From: Pseudomonas aegrilactucae
Lineage (GTDB): Bacteria; Pseudomonadota; Gammaproteobacteria; Pseudomonadales; Pseudomonadaceae
NCBI RefSeq assembly: GCF_019168305.1
Contig: NZ_JAHTBI010000037.1
Coordinates: forward strand, 1 to 64,000
Direction: 5' to 3'
Length of the DNA stretch: 64,000 nucleotides
Each line of letters opens with the position of its first letter. Within the stretch, counting starts at the first letter, position 1. The notes below the pieces were generated by a model. The model was not told where the DNA came from, did not search any database, and worked only from the letters and a program-made list of their open reading frames with translations. A program made the translations under genes and the position numbers. Below, piece by piece: positions 19,411 through 29,792 of the stretch.

Positions 19411-21138
19411 TTATAAAGTCTCGGATCCGGTCAGGCGCAAGACGGTCTTGCGCAGAATAGGGCTTTCGGGCTGGCCTTCGAAGGCCTTGGCCCAGACCTG
19501 GCGGGCCTCGCGGCGTTTGCCGTTGGCCCACAGCACTTCACCCAGGTGCGCGGCGACCTCGTGGTCGGGGAAGCGCTCCAGTGCCTGGCGCAGCAGGCGC
19601 TCGGCTTCATCCAGATTGCCCAGGCGGTAGTTGACCCAGCCCAGGCTGTCGAGCACGGCGGGGTCTTCAGGGTTGATCTGCAGGGCTTTTTCGATCAGGC
19701 CCTTGGCCTCGGCGTAGCGCGTGGTGCGGTCGGCCAGGGTGTAGCCCAGGGCGTTGAGGGCCATGGCGTTTTCCGGCTCACGCTGGATGATGCTGCGCAG
19801 GTCCTTTTCCATCTGGGCCAGGTCGTCGCGCTTTTCGGCAAGCATGGCGCGGGTATACAGCAGGCTCAGGTCGTCGGGGTACTGCTTGATGGCCCGTTGC
19901 AGCAGCTGCAGGGCCTGGGTGTCCTTGCCATTGTTGCCAAGGGTCTCGGCTTCGATCAGGTACAGCTGGATGCCGTAGTCGGGCTGCGCTTCGCGGGCCT
20001 CGGCCAGGCGGCGGCCGGCCTCATCGGTACGGCCGTTGGCAATCAGGATGTCGGCCTGGCGCAGTTGCGCGGGCAGGTAGTCGTTGCCCGGGCCCACCTG
20101 GGCGTATTCGGCCAGGGCGCCCTCGGTATCGTTGCGCTCTTCAAGGATGCGGCCCAGGTTGAGGTGCGCGGCATCCACATGGCTGTCGCGCTCGATCAGT
20201 TCCTGCAGGTAGCCGGTGGCTTCGTCGAACGCCTTGGCTTCGAGGCTCACCAGTGCCAGCGAATAGCGCAGTTCGTCGTCCTCGGGGTACTGCTGCAGCA
20301 GGCTGGCGAACTCGACCTTGGCGTCATCCACGCGGTCCTGTTCCACCAGCATGCGTGCGTAGGTCAGGCGCAGGCGCTTGTCGTCCGGGTAGCGGGCGAT
20401 GGCCTTGCGCAGCAGTGGCAGGGCCTCGGGGCCGCGCTCCATGCTTTGCAGCAGGCGTGCGCGCAGCAGGATGGGGGCGATTTCATCGTCGGCTGGCGGG
20501 TGGTCTTCGAGCAGCGTCAGCGCCGCCTGTGACTTGCCGTCCTGCTGCAGCAGCAGGGCCTTGCCGAACACCAGCTGGCTGTTGTCGGGATACTTCACCA
20601 GCAACCGGTCGAAACTTTTCTGCAGACCGTCGCGGGTGTCCTGGTCGGTTTCGGCCGCCGACAGTGCGAGAAAATCGAAATGCGTGTCGCCCTGGCCCTG
20701 CAGGACCTTTTCCATGTACACCATCGAATCGTCATAGCGCCCGCTGCGTGCCAGCTGAATGGCGGCGGCGCGCTGTGCGTCGAGGCTGTCGGGGGCGTTC
20801 CTGGCCCAGATCAGCGCGGTGTCGAGGGCTGCCTGGTCGGCGCCCAGGTACTCGGCGATGCGAAAGGCCCGCTCGGAGATGCCCGCATCCTGGGTGCTGA
20901 TGGCCTGGCTGACGTAGTTGTCCAGCGCGATGTCGAAGCGGTTGCGCTGCCCGGCAAGTTCTGCGCTCAGCAGGCTGTACACGGTGTCCTGGCTGAACGA
21001 GCCGTACACCGTGGGCTTGGCCTCGACGGTCGGCGCGGCGTCATCGGCCGGTGGCGCGGCATCGCGGGCGCCCGGGGCCAACGTCTGGCAACCCTGGAGC
21101 AGGGCAAAGGCGAGGATTAACGCGGAAGATCTATTCAT
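19411..21138 (-). CDS. TPR-repeat lipoprotein upstream of lolB
   Basis: A 575-aa protein with a lipoprotein signal ([17 protein letters not shown], Cys17) and about a dozen tetratricopeptide repeats covering residues 60-560. The final repeats ([39 protein letters not shown]) are the best matches. It is an envelope protein of unknown function, conserved in Pseudomonas in this exact position as first gene of the operon with lolB and ispE. A scaffold role in envelope assembly is inference from TPRs and location. Confidence 0.85.
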   Translation of the reverse strand: MNRSSALILAFALLQGCQTLAPGARDAAPPADDAAPTVEAKPTVYGSFSQDTVYSLLSAELAGQRNRFDIALDNYVSQAISTQDAGISERAFRIAEYLGADQAALDTALIWARNAPDSLDAQRAAAIQLARSGRYDDSMVYMEKVLQGQGDTHFDFLALSAAETDQDTRDGLQKSFDRLLVKYPDNSQLVFGKALLLQQDGKSQAALTLLEDHPPADDEIAPILLRARLLQSMERGPEALPLLRKAIARYPDDKRLRLTYARMLVEQDRVDDAKVEFASLLQQYPEDDELRYSLALVSLEAKAFDEATGYLQELIERDSHVDAAHLNLGRILEERNDTEGALAEYAQVGPGNDYLPAQLRQADILIANGRTDEAGRRLAEAREAQPDYGIQLYLIEAETLGNNGKDTQALQLLQRAIKQYPDDLSLLYTRAMLAEKRDDLAQMEKDLRSIIQREPENAMALNALGYTLADRTTRYAEAKGLIEKALQINPEDPAVLDSLGWVNYRLGNLDEAERLLRQALERFPDHEVAAHLGEVLWANGKRREARQVWAKAFEGQPESPILRKTVLRLTGSETL

Positions 21139-21314
21139 ATAGGGGATTTGAGCGGCTTACCTGCGGTCGGATCATCATGACACAAGGATCATGGCAAACC
21201 CATCGTCGATGGGGCTTTTGGATACAGACTATAGAGACAATAACGAGCGGTGGTTGTTCTCGATCCAGCGAAGTAGGACAATTATCGGCTTCTCGTCACA
21301 ATCAGCGACCTTGA

Positions 21315-22592
21315 ATGGCCTTTCTTGCCCTCGGTATCAACCATAAGACTGCCTCGGTAGACGTACGCGAGCGCGTGGCGTTTACGCCCGAGCAGCTGGT
21401 CGAAGCCTTGCAGCAGCTCTGCCGACTGACCGCCAGCCGCGAGGCTGCGATCCTTTCGACCTGCAATCGCAGCGAACTGTACATCGAGCAGGACCACCTG
21501 GCGGCGGACAGCGTGCTGCGCTGGCTGGCCGATTATCACAAGCTCAGCCTCGAAGAGCTGCGCGCCAGTGCCTACGTGCACGAGGACGATGCGGCGGTGC
21601 GGCACATGATGCGGGTGGCCTCCGGGCTCGACTCGCTGGTGCTCGGCGAGCCGCAGATCCTCGGCCAGATGAAGTCTGCCTACGCCGTGGCGCGCGAGGC
21701 CGGCACCATCGGCCCGCTGCTGGGGCGCCTGTTCCAGGCCACCTTCAGTGCCGCCAAGCAGGTGCGCACCGACACCGCCATCGGTGAAAACCCGGTGTCG
21801 GTGGCGTTTGCCGCCGTGAGCCTGGCCAAGCAGATCTTCAGCGACCTGGGGCGCAGCCAGGCGCTGCTGATCGGTGCCGGCGAGACCATTACCCTGGTAG
21901 CGCGCCATCTGCACGAGCAGGGCGTACGCCGGATCGTGGTGGCCAACCGCACGCTGGAGCGTGCCAGTACCCTGGCCGAACAGTTCGGTGCGCATGCGGT
22001 GCTGCTGGCCGACATCCCGCAGGAGCTGGTCAACAGCGACATCGTCATCAGCTCCACCGCCAGCCAGTTGCCGATCCTGGGCAAGGGCGCGGTGGAAAGC
22101 GCCCTGAAGCTGCGCCGGCACAAGCCGATCTTCATGGTCGACATTGCCGTGCCGCGCGATATCGAGGCGCAGGTCGGCGAGCTCGATGACGTCTACCTCT
22201 ATACCGTCGATGACCTGCACGATGTGGTCGCCGAAAACCTCAAGAGCCGCCAGGGCGCGGCCCAGGCCGCCGAAGAACTGGTCACCGTCGGCGCCGAGGA
22301 CTTCATGCTGCGCCTGCGCGAGCTGGCCGCGGTGGACGTGCTCAAGGCCTACCGCCAGCAAAGCGAGCGCCTGCGCGACGAAGAGCTGCAAAAGGCCCAG
22401 CGCCTGCTGGCCAATGGCAGCAATGCCGAAGAGGTGCTGGTGCAACTGGCCCGCGGCCTGACCAACAAGTTGCTGCACGCGCCCAGCGTGCAACTGAAAA
22501 AGCTGTCTGCCGAAGGCCGCCTCGATGCGCTGGCCATGGCCCAGGAACTCTTTGCCCTCAATGAAGGCTCCACGGATAAAACCCCGCAATGA
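21315..22592 (+). CDS. hemA: Glutamyl-tRNA reductase
   Basis: A 425-aa enzyme committing Glu-tRNA to haem synthesis. The catalytic Cys is in [11 protein letters not shown], and [13 protein letters not shown] and the NADPH-binding [13 protein letters not shown] are conserved. It is divergent from the TPR-lolB-ispE operon and overlaps prfA by 4 bp (ATGA). Confidence 0.97.
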   Translation: MAFLALGINHKTASVDVRERVAFTPEQLVEALQQLCRLTASREAAILSTCNRSELYIEQDHLAADSVLRWLADYHKLSLEELRASAYVHEDDAAVRHMMRVASGLDSLVLGEPQILGQMKSAYAVAREAGTIGPLLGRLFQATFSAAKQVRTDTAIGENPVSVAFAAVSLAKQIFSDLGRSQALLIGAGETITLVARHLHEQGVRRIVVANRTLERASTLAEQFGAHAVLLADIPQELVNSDIVISSTASQLPILGKGAVESALKLRRHKPIFMVDIAVPRDIEAQVGELDDVYLYTVDDLHDVVAENLKSRQGAAQAAEELVTVGAEDFMLRLRELAAVDVLKAYRQQSERLRDEELQKAQRLLANGSNAEEVLVQLARGLTNKLLHAPSVQLKKLSAEGRLDALAMAQELFALNEGSTDKTPQ

Positions 22593-23671
22593 AAGCGTCG
22601 CTGCTGAATAAACTGGACACGCTCCAGGACCGTTTCGAGGAACTGACCGCCCTGCTGGGGGATGCCGAAGTCATTTCCGATCAGACCCGCTTTCGCGCCT
22701 ACTCGCGCGAATATGCCGAAGTCGAGCCGGTGGCGGCTACCTATGCGCAGTGGCGCAAGGTGCAGGACGACCTGCACGGTGCCCAGGCGCTGCTCAAGGA
22801 CAGCGACCCGGACCTGCGCGAAATGGCCGTCGAGGAGGTACGCGAGGCCAAGGAGCAGCTCGCTGTGATCGAGGGCCAGTTGCAACGCATGTTGCTGCCC
22901 AAGGACCCGAACGATGGGCGCAACGTGTTCCTCGAAATCCGCGCCGGCACCGGTGGCGACGAGGCGGCGATCTTCTCTGGCGACCTGTTTCGCATGTACT
23001 CGCGCTACGCCGAGCGTCGCGGCTGGCGGTTGGAGATCCTCTCCGAGAACGAGGGCGAGCACGGCGGCTACAAGGAAATCATCGCCCGCGTCGAAGGCGA
23101 CAGCGTGTACGGCAAGCTCAAGTTCGAGTCGGGCGCGCACCGTGTGCAGCGTGTGCCGGAAACCGAATCCCAGGGCCGTATCCATACCTCCGCATGCACC
23201 GTGGCAGTACTGCCCGAGCCCGACGAGCAGGTGGCCATCGAGATCAACCCGGCCGACCTTCGCGTGGACACCTATCGCTCCTCCGGCGCCGGTGGCCAGC
23301 ACGTGAACAAGACCGACTCGGCGATCCGCATCACGCACCTGCCCACCGGTATCGTGGTGGAGTGCCAGGAAGAGCGTTCGCAGCACAAGAACCGCGCCCG
23401 CGCGATGTCCTGGCTGTCGGCCAAGCTCAACGACATGCAGACCAGCGCCGCGCAGAACGCGATCGCCAGCGAGCGCAAGCTGCTGGTGGGCTCGGGCGAC
23501 CGCTCCGAGCGCATCCGTACCTACAACTATCCGCAGGGGCGGGTAACCGATCACCGCATCAACCTCACCCTGTACTGCCTGGACGAAGTCATGGCGGGTG
23601 GGGTGGAGGCTGTGATCGAACCGTTGCTGACCGAATACCAGGCCGATCAACTGGCTGCACTGGGTGAATAA
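22589..23671 (+). CDS. prfA: Peptide chain release factor 1
   Basis: A 360-aa release factor for UAA and UAG. It has the GGQ peptide-release loop ([15 protein letters not shown]) and the PET-type codon-recognition segment ([17 protein letters not shown]). The ATG overlaps the hemA stop, and the stop is directly followed by the prmC ATG. Confidence 0.98.
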   Translation: MKASLLNKLDTLQDRFEELTALLGDAEVISDQTRFRAYSREYAEVEPVAATYAQWRKVQDDLHGAQALLKDSDPDLREMAVEEVREAKEQLAVIEGQLQRMLLPKDPNDGRNVFLEIRAGTGGDEAAIFSGDLFRMYSRYAERRGWRLEILSENEGEHGGYKEIIARVEGDSVYGKLKFESGAHRVQRVPETESQGRIHTSACTVAVLPEPDEQVAIEINPADLRVDTYRSSGAGGQHVNKTDSAIRITHLPTGIVVECQEERSQHKNRARAMSWLSAKLNDMQTSAAQNAIASERKLLVGSGDRSERIRTYNYPQGRVTDHRINLTLYCLDEVMAGGVEAVIEPLLTEYQADQLAALGE

Positions 23672-24502
23672 ATGACGATTATTGCCAGCCTGCTGCGCGG
23701 TGCGCAGTTGCCGGACTCGCCGACGGCGCGCCTGGATATCGAACTGCTGCTGGCTGCGGCCATCGGCAAGTCGCGCAGCTACCTGCACACCTGGCCCGAG
23801 CGGATTGTCAGCAGCGAGGCCGCGCAGACCTTCGCCAGCTACCTGCAGCGGCGCAGCGCCGGTGAACCGGTGGCCTACATCCTGGGGCAGCAGGGTTTCT
23901 GGAAGCTCGACCTGGAAGTGGCGCCGCACACGCTGATCCCGCGGCCCGACACCGAGTTGCTGGTGGAGGCCGCATTGCAGCTGCTGCCAATCACCGCCGT
24001 GCCGGTACTCGACCTGGGCACCGGCAGCGGCGCGATTGCCCTGGCGCTGGCCAGCGAGCGCGGCGCCTGGCACGTGACGGCCGTGGATCGCGTGCTTGAG
24101 GCCGTGGCCCTGGCCGAGCGCAACCGCCAGCGCCTGCAACTGGACAACGTCACGGTGCTCAGCAGCCACTGGTTCAGCGCGCTGGCCGAACAGCGCTTTG
24201 CCCTGATCGTCAGCAACCCGCCCTACATCGCCGAGCAGGACCCGCACCTGGTGGCCGGTGACGTGCGTTTCGAGCCCAGCAGCGCGCTGGTGGCCGGCAG
24301 CGACGGGCTTGACGACCTGCGCCTGATCATCGCCCAGGCCCCGCAGCACCTGCTGCCGGGCGGCTGGTTGCTGCTCGAACATGGTTACGATCAGGCGCAG
24401 GCGGTGCGCGAGTTGCTGGCCAGGCAGGGTTTCGAACAGGTCGAAAGCCGTGTCGATCTGGGCGGGCATGAGCGCATCAGCCTGGGGCGCCTGGCATGCT
24501 GA
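23672..24502 (+). CDS. prmC: Release-factor glutamine methyltransferase
   Basis: A 276-aa SAM-dependent methyltransferase that modifies the Gln of the release-factor GGQ motif. It has the SAM loop LDLGTGSGAIALALA and the NPPY active site (SNPPYIAEQDPHL). It is adjacent to its substrate gene prfA and overlaps moeB by 7 bp. Confidence 0.97.
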   Translation: MTIIASLLRGAQLPDSPTARLDIELLLAAAIGKSRSYLHTWPERIVSSEAAQTFASYLQRRSAGEPVAYILGQQGFWKLDLEVAPHTLIPRPDTELLVEAALQLLPITAVPVLDLGTGSGAIALALASERGAWHVTAVDRVLEAVALAERNRQRLQLDNVTVLSSHWFSALAEQRFALIVSNPPYIAEQDPHLVAGDVRFEPSSALVAGSDGLDDLRLIIAQAPQHLLPGGWLLLEHGYDQAQAVRELLARQGFEQVESRVDLGGHERISLGRLAC

Positions 24503-25251
24503 CCGACGAGGAGCTGTTGCGCTATAGCCGGCAGATCCTCCTGGCGCAGGTGGACATCGACGGCCAATTGCGGCTCAAACAGAGTCGCGCGCTGATCGTC
24601 GGCCTGGGCGGGCTCGGCTCGCCGGTGGCCTTGTACCTGGCCGCGGCAGGGGTGGGTGAACTGCATCTGGCCGATTTCGACAGCGTCGAGCTGACCAACC
24701 TGCAGCGTCAGATCATGCATGACAGCGCTTCGGTGGGTAGGGGCAAGGTCGATTCGGCGCTGGCTCGCCTGGGTGCGCTCAACCCCCGGGTGGCCCTGGT
24801 CGCCCATCGCCAGGCGCTGGATGAAGACTCCCTGGCTGCAGCGGTGGCGGCAGTCGACCTGGTGCTTGATTGCAGCGATAACTTTGCCACCCGCGAAGCC
24901 GTGAACGCCGCCTGTGTGGCGGCCGGCAAGCCACTGGTCAGCGGCGCGGCGATTCGCCTGGAAGGGCAGTTGTCGGTGTTCGACCCGCGCGATCCGTTCA
25001 GCCCTTGCTACCACTGCCTGTACGGGCATGGCAGCGAAGCCGAACTGAGCTGCAGCGAGGCCGGCGTACTGGGCCCGCTGGTGGGCCTGGTCGGCAGCTT
25101 GCAGGCGCTGGAGGCGTTGAAGCTGCTGGCCGGTTTCGGCCAACCGCTGGTAGGCCGCTTGTTGTTGGTGGATGCGCTGGGCAGTCGCTTCCGTGAGCTG
25201 CGGGTCAAGCGCGATCCGGCCTGCAGCGTGTGTGGCGATCACCATGGCTGA
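24496..25251 (+). CDS. moeB: MoeB/ThiF-type adenylyltransferase
   Basis: A 251-aa E1-like enzyme that adenylates the C-terminal Gly of a sulfur-carrier protein (MoaD for molybdopterin, possibly ThiS). It has the N-terminal YSRQILL, nucleotide loop [17 protein letters not shown], and two zinc CxxC pairs (CYHC near 170, CSVC near 245). Genomic position between prmC and murI is conserved in Pseudomonas. Confidence 0.9.
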   Translation: MLTDEELLRYSRQILLAQVDIDGQLRLKQSRALIVGLGGLGSPVALYLAAAGVGELHLADFDSVELTNLQRQIMHDSASVGRGKVDSALARLGALNPRVALVAHRQALDEDSLAAAVAAVDLVLDCSDNFATREAVNAACVAAGKPLVSGAAIRLEGQLSVFDPRDPFSPCYHCLYGHGSEAELSCSEAGVLGPLVGLVGSLQALEALKLLAGFGQPLVGRLLLVDALGSRFRELRVKRDPACSVCGDHHG

Positions 25252-26035
25252 GGCGCCGGTCGGGGTATTCGATTCGGGCGTCGGCGGCTTGTCGGTACTG
25301 GCCGAGATCAGCCATCTGCTGCCCAACGAGTCGCTGCTCTATGTGGCGGACTGTGGGCATATCCCGTACGGCGAGAAGTCGCCCGAATTCATCCGCCAGC
25401 GTTGCCGCAAGGTCGCCGATTTCTTCCAGCAACAGGGTGCCAAGGCCATGGTGCTGGCGTGCAACACCGCCACGGTCGCGGCGGTGGCCGACCTGCGCGA
25501 ACGCTACCCGCACTGGCCGCTGGTGGGCATGGAGCCGGCGGTCAAGCCGGCGGCGGCGGCCACCCGCAGTGGCGTGGTCGGGGTGCTGGCCACCACCGGT
25601 ACCCTGCAGAGTGCGAAATTCGCCGCCCTGCTGGACCGTTTCGCCAGCGATGTGCGGGTCATCACCCAGCCGTGCCCAGGGTTGGTGGAACTGATCGAGA
25701 CGGGCGAACTCGACAGCCCGGCGCTACGCCAGTTGCTGCGCAGCTATGTCGAGCCGCTGTTGGCGGCGGGCTGCGATACGCTGATCCTTGGCTGCACCCA
25801 TTACCCGTTCCTCAAGCCGTTGTTGGCCCAGATGGTGTCACCGGCGGTGGCCATCATCGACACCGGCGCCGCTGTGGCCCGTCAGCTGCAACGCCTGTTG
25901 GGCGAACGCGGGCTGCTGGCGTCGGGGCCGGCGCGGGCTGCCCAGTTCTGGACCAGTGCCAGCCCCGAACATATGAGAAATATCCTGCCTGTGTTGTGGA
26001 CTAAATCTGACAGTGTGCGAAGCTTTGCAATGTAA
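25244..26035 (+). CDS. murI: Glutamate racemase
   Basis: A 263-aa enzyme supplying D-glutamate for peptidoglycan. The two catalytic cysteines are in [12 protein letters not shown] and [11 protein letters not shown], with the N-terminal [13 protein letters not shown] 25244 overlaps the moeB end by 8 bp. Confidence 0.96.
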   Translation: MAEAPVGVFDSGVGGLSVLAEISHLLPNESLLYVADCGHIPYGEKSPEFIRQRCRKVADFFQQQGAKAMVLACNTATVAAVADLRERYPHWPLVGMEPAVKPAAAATRSGVVGVLATTGTLQSAKFAALLDRFASDVRVITQPCPGLVELIETGELDSPALRQLLRSYVEPLLAAGCDTLILGCTHYPFLKPLLAQMVSPAVAIIDTGAAVARQLQRLLGERGLLASGPARAAQFWTSASPEHMRNILPVLWTKSDSVRSFAM

Positions 26036-26152
26036 AAAAAGTGTGAAAAAACACCGGTATTTGCTGAACTAACGTGCCACTGTCGATTTCTACTAACGTG
26101 TCTGATGAGACAAAAAAACCACAACAGAGAATCAAGAAAAAGGATGTTTCTC

Positions 26153-26674
26153 ATGAAGAAACTGCTTGGCTTGGCTGTGCTTGCAGCCGTTACCCTGGGG
26201 CAATCCTTCACCTCCGCCAGCGCGGCTGACGCGTCCTTCTCCGTCGGCCAGACCGGCGACTCGACCATGGTCTACCGCCTTGGGCTGCAATCGAACTGGG
26301 ATGTCAGTTGGTGGCAGACCAGCGTAGGTCGCATCACCGGCTATTGGGACGGCGCCTATACGTACTGGGATGGCGACAAGACGGCGAGCAACCACAGCCT
26401 GTCGTTCGCACCGGTGTTCGTCTATGAGTTTGCAGGCGAATCGGTCAAACCCTACATCGAGGCCGGTATCGGCGTGGCCGCGTTTTCCAGTACCGAACTT
26501 GAAAGCAACAAGCTGGGGTCATCGTTCCAGTTCGAAGACCGTATCGGGTTTGGCCTGCGCTTTGCTGGCGGACACGAGGTGGGTGTTCGCGCCATCCACT
26601 ATTCCAACGCTGGCCTGCAGACACCCAACGACGGTGTAGAGAGCTACGCGCTGCACTACCGCATGCCGCTCTGA
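26153..26674 (+). CDS. pagL: Lipid A 3-O-deacylase PagL
   Basis: A 173-aa outer-membrane beta-barrel that removes the 3-O acyl chain of lipid A. From ATG 26153 there is a signal peptide cleaved after SASA (residue 24). The catalytic triad can be read as His149, Ser151 (AIHYSNAG) and Glu163 (DGVESY), with the same spacing as His126/Ser128/Glu140 of mature P. aeruginosa PagL. WWQTSVGRITGYWD, HSLSFAPVFVYEF and PYIEAGIGVAAFS are also family stretches. In-frame ATGs at 26105 and 26144 give non-signal extensions. It follows murI by 117 bp. Confidence 0.94.
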   Translation: MKKLLGLAVLAAVTLGQSFTSASAADASFSVGQTGDSTMVYRLGLQSNWDVSWWQTSVGRITGYWDGAYTYWDGDKTASNHSLSFAPVFVYEFAGESVKPYIEAGIGVAAFSSTELESNKLGSSFQFEDRIGFGLRFAGGHEVGVRAIHYSNAGLQTPNDGVESYALHYRMPL

Positions 26675-26689
26675 CGGCGAGGTTTCACG

Positions 26690-26726
26690 AAAAAGGCCCT
26701 GACGCGCAAGCGCAGGGCCTTTTTTT
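26690..26726. terminator. Terminator between convergent pagL and SDR genes
   Basis: A stem AAAGGCCCTG / CAGGGCCTTT with loop ACGCGCAAGCG is flanked by A and T runs, so it can work in both directions. The T run reaches the stop codon of the minus-strand SDR gene. Confidence 0.9.
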
Positions 26727-27427
26727 CAGGTGGGCAGTGGCCACAGGGTATCGGCTGAAAGTGCCTCCAGCACCAGCACTGGCGGGCGCTGCGCCAACCG
26801 CTGCAGGATGGCCTGCGCGGCCTGCTGCGCGGTCCATGGCTGAGGGGTGGCCAAGGGGGCACTGAGGGGGTGCTGCGCGGTTTGCGGTGCCACCACGGTC
26901 AGCGCAATGCCCTGCTCGTGCAGCACGTGGCGGGCATCGTCGAATACCTGTGCCAGGTGGTTGGCCGGGCGGGCAGGATGCTCGGGATCGTGCAGTTGCA
27001 GGGATGAAAAACGGTTGAGGATGCCTGTCACGTGCGGCGCGCAGCCCGCGCGCAGCAACGGCGTTGCCGCCTCCAGGCAATGGGTGGCGGCCGCCAGGTT
27101 GGTGCGCGGGATCTGCTCGATGAACGCCTCGCTCAGGGGCAGGTCAAGGTAGTCGCACGTGCCGGCATTGATGATCAGGCCGTCGAGCGCCTGCCAGTGC
27201 TCATAAAGCCTCGCGCAGACCTGTCTTGCCGTGAGCGGGCTGGCAAGGTTGCCCGCCACCACCAGCAGTTGTTGCCCAAAGCGGGCATGCAGTGAGCTGG
27301 CATCTTCTGCCCTTCGTACGCCCAGGGCCACCTCGCAGCCCTGTTCCAGCAAGGCCTGGGCCAAGGCGGTGCCAAGACCGCCGCTCCCACCGGTAATCCA
27401 TATGCGACGAGGGCGAACAGTGTCCAA
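26726..27427 (-). CDS. Short-chain dehydrogenase/reductase-like protein lacking the catalytic YxxxK
   Basis: A 233-aa Rossmann protein. The nucleotide loop TGGSGGLGTALAQALLEQG and the NAG motif (LIINAGTCDYLD) are intact, so cofactor binding is likely. The catalytic region, where the family has S...YxASK, reads NRFSSLQLHDPEHPARPANHLAQ, so the active-site Tyr and Lys are missing. It may be an inactive, sensory or non-classical SDR. Last gene of the DUF523-merR-phr unit, 12 bp after phrB. Confidence 0.85.
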   Translation of the reverse strand: MDTVRPRRIWITGGSGGLGTALAQALLEQGCEVALGVRRAEDASSLHARFGQQLLVVAGNLASPLTARQVCARLYEHWQALDGLIINAGTCDYLDLPLSEAFIEQIPRTNLAAATHCLEAATPLLRAGCAPHVTGILNRFSSLQLHDPEHPARPANHLAQVFDDARHVLHEQGIALTVVAPQTAQHPLSAPLATPQPWTAQQAAQAILQRLAQRPPVLVLEALSADTLWPLPT

Positions 27428-27439
27428 GGTGAACCCTTT

Positions 27440-28870
27440 TTAATCGTTGCGTTTAGGTAAGTGCTTGAAAGCATCCAGTGCACGAAGTCGACTTCGACCT
27501 AAGTCTACAATCGCCGAGGGGTAATCAGCCAGCGAAGAAAAGAGTTCACCGCTGTTATGGGGCAAATGGATGGATTTATCATCGAGTTCGGCGCGTTCAG
27601 GTAGCCAATGACGCAAAAAAGTGCCTTTGCTGTCGAAGCGCTGGGATTGGCTGACGGGGTTGAAAATACGGAAGTACGGTGCAGCGTCGGTGCCGGTCGA
27701 CGCGCTCCACTGCCAGCCACCGTTGTTGGCGGCCAGATCGCCATCGATCAGATGGCGCATGAAGAAGCGCTCGCCTTCGCGCCAGTCGATCAACAGGTTC
27801 TTGGTCAGAAACATCGCGACGATCATGCGCAGGCGGTTGTGCATCCAGCCAGTGGCCAGCAACTGGCGCATTGCGCCATCCACGATGGGTATGCCGGTGC
27901 GCCCCTGTTGCCACGCCAGCAGGTCTTCGGGCGCTTTGCGCCAGGGCAGTGTCTCGGTTTCGACGCGAAAGGCGCGGTGCCGGGAGACACGTGGATAGCC
28001 AACCATGATGTGCTTGTAGAACTCGCGCCAGAGCAGCTCGTTGATCCAGGTCACAGTGCCGGGGTTGCCGCTGTCGAATTCGCCAACGTTTCCCGCCAGC
28101 GCTGCGTGCAGGCATTGGCGCGGGGAAATGACCCCGGCAGCGAGGTACGTCGACAGTTGACTGGTACCCGGTACAGCGGGAAGGTCGCGTTGTACCGGGT
28201 AATCCTGCACCGCGTCGTCGAGAAAGCGCGACAGACGTGCGTGGGCCTCGTCCTCACCCGCTGGCCACAGCTCGCGCAACGCGTCAGGCGGCGGTTCGAA
28301 CCCCGCTACCCGAGTTGCAACCTCGTCACTGGCAATGCCCGGCGGTGCCTGTGTCGCGGGGGCCGCGACCTGGGCGGGCAACCCCAGGTGCAGGCGCTCG
28401 TAGCACACCTTGCGAAACTGGCTGAACACCTGAAAGTAGGTGCCTGTGCGGGTCAGTATGCTGCCGGGTTTGAACAGCAGTTGGTCAAGGTAGCTGTGCA
28501 CCTCGATACCGGCCTGTTGCAGTTGGGCCTGCACCGCCTGGTCGCGGCGTTGCTCATGCACGCCGTACTCTTCGTTGAAGTGTACGGCGCTCACGCCATG
28601 CTGCTGGCACAGGCTCAGCAAGGTGTTCGGGGCGTCGGCCCACTGATCGGCATCGCGGATCAACAGGGGGATGTTCAGCACGGCGAGCGACTGGCGCAGG
28701 CTGCCCAGGCTACGCAGCCAGAAATCGACCTTGCACGGTGCGTCGTCGTGGGCCTGCCACTGGCCGGGGCTGACCAGCCACACGGCCAGGGTAGGCCCGC
28801 GGGAGCAGGCGGCCGCCAGGGCTGTGTTGTCGCGAATACGTAAATCGTTACGCAGCCAGATAAGTTGCAT
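27440..28870 (-). CDS. phrB: Deoxyribodipyrimidine photolyase (class I CPD photolyase)
   Basis: A 476-aa FAD enzyme that uses blue light to split cyclobutane pyrimidine dimers. The N-terminal alpha/beta domain (MQLIWLRNDLRIRDNTAL) holds the antenna; the C-terminal helical FAD domain carries WINELLWREFYKH, DGAMRQLLATGWMHNRLRMIVAMFLTK, DGDLAANNGGWQW-SASTGTD and YFRIFNP. ATG 28870 gives the standard N-terminus. It is 43 bp downstream of the MerR regulator and probably controlled by it. Confidence 0.96.
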   Translation of the reverse strand: MQLIWLRNDLRIRDNTALAAACSRGPTLAVWLVSPGQWQAHDDAPCKVDFWLRSLGSLRQSLAVLNIPLLIRDADQWADAPNTLLSLCQQHGVSAVHFNEEYGVHEQRRDQAVQAQLQQAGIEVHSYLDQLLFKPGSILTRTGTYFQVFSQFRKVCYERLHLGLPAQVAAPATQAPPGIASDEVATRVAGFEPPPDALRELWPAGEDEAHARLSRFLDDAVQDYPVQRDLPAVPGTSQLSTYLAAGVISPRQCLHAALAGNVGEFDSGNPGTVTWINELLWREFYKHIMVGYPRVSRHRAFRVETETLPWRKAPEDLLAWQQGRTGIPIVDGAMRQLLATGWMHNRLRMIVAMFLTKNLLIDWREGERFFMRHLIDGDLAANNGGWQWSASTGTDAAPYFRIFNPVSQSQRFDSKGTFLRHWLPERAELDDKSIHLPHNSGELFSSLADYPSAIVDLGRSRLRALDAFKHLPKRND

Positions 28871-28913
28871 GGCAAGTCCTGATTTCAAGAAGGGATCGAC
28901 GGGCGAACAGGGG

Positions 28914-29792
28914 TCAGCTGGGCAGATGCTTGAGCACCGCCAGCGGGGAAACTGCCGAACGCACCGGATGAAGGCCGGTCAACTGGTCCTGGAGGGCCTG
29001 TTGATGCAGCGTGACGGCGCTGCCGACCAGCAGTGTGGGAACATCGATCACACTCAGGTTGCGCAGCAGGTCGCGCGTGTCGACCACGGTGTTCAGGCAC
29101 ATCATCAGCATGCAGGGGCGCAGGCGTTGAATCGTCAATGCCAACTCGCGCGGCGGTACGGGCCAGTCGAATACCTCGACCGGGCAGCCGGCGTCGCTGG
29201 CCAGCCAGGCGCACAGCCAGAGCTGAGGGTCGAAGGGCAGGGGGCTGGCGTTGATCAGCAGAATCGGGGCCCCCGAGAGCTGACGGTTGTTGTGGTACAC
29301 CCGCACGCCCAGCTTGCTGCGCAGCCAGGAATGGAAGAACACCTGCTCCATGCGCGCGGCGTTGTGCCCGTGCCAGCGCACTTCCAGTTGTTCGAGCAAA
29401 GGCAGTATCAACTGCTCGCACAGGGTGCAGACCGGGTACAGCGCCATGGCCTGGTTGAACTGCTGATCGAGACGGCGCTCGGCCAGCTCGGCAATGCTGT
29501 CGATCAACTGCGTGCGCAGCACTTGCCAGTCATCGCTCTGGTCTGGTGGCCTGGCATCGGAGGCGGCTTGCAGCAGTGGCTTGACCTGGCTCACGGCAAT
29601 GCCGCGGTTGAGCCAATGCAGGATCTGGCGAATGCAATGCACGTGCTCGGCGCTGTACAGGCGGTGTCCCTTGCTGGTGCGGTGTGGCACCACCAGCCCA
29701 TAGCGCCGCTCCCAGGCGCGCAGGGTGACCGGGTTTACCCCGGTCAGGCGCGTGACTTCACGGATTGGCAGCAGGTCGTGTTCAGATGGCAT
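28914..29792 (-). CDS. MerR-family regulator, class II LitR/PplR-like (B12-type domain without ligand motif)
   Basis: A 292-aa regulator. The N-terminal MerR HTH (LLPIREVTRLTGVNPVTLRAWERRYGLV) is followed by a helical bundle with the W-x-G/H region (LEVRWHGHNAARMEQVFFHSWL) and a C-terminal cobalamin-binding-like fold (about 165-285). The E/DxHxxG cobalamin-ligating motif is absent; the corresponding stretch reads PLPFDPQLWLCAWL. This is the hallmark of class II LitR proteins, known in P. putida as PplR repressors of light-inducible genes. It overlaps the upstream DUF523 gene by 11 bp and precedes phrB. Confidence 0.88.
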   Translation of the reverse strand: MPSEHDLLPIREVTRLTGVNPVTLRAWERRYGLVVPHRTSKGHRLYSAEHVHCIRQILHWLNRGIAVSQVKPLLQAASDARPPDQSDDWQVLRTQLIDSIAELAERRLDQQFNQAMALYPVCTLCEQLILPLLEQLEVRWHGHNAARMEQVFFHSWLRSKLGVRVYHNNRQLSGAPILLINASPLPFDPQLWLCAWLASDAGCPVEVFDWPVPPRELALTIQRLRPCMLMMCLNTVVDTRDLLRNLSVIDVPTLLVGSAVTLHQQALQDQLTGLHPVRSAVSPLAVLKHLPS

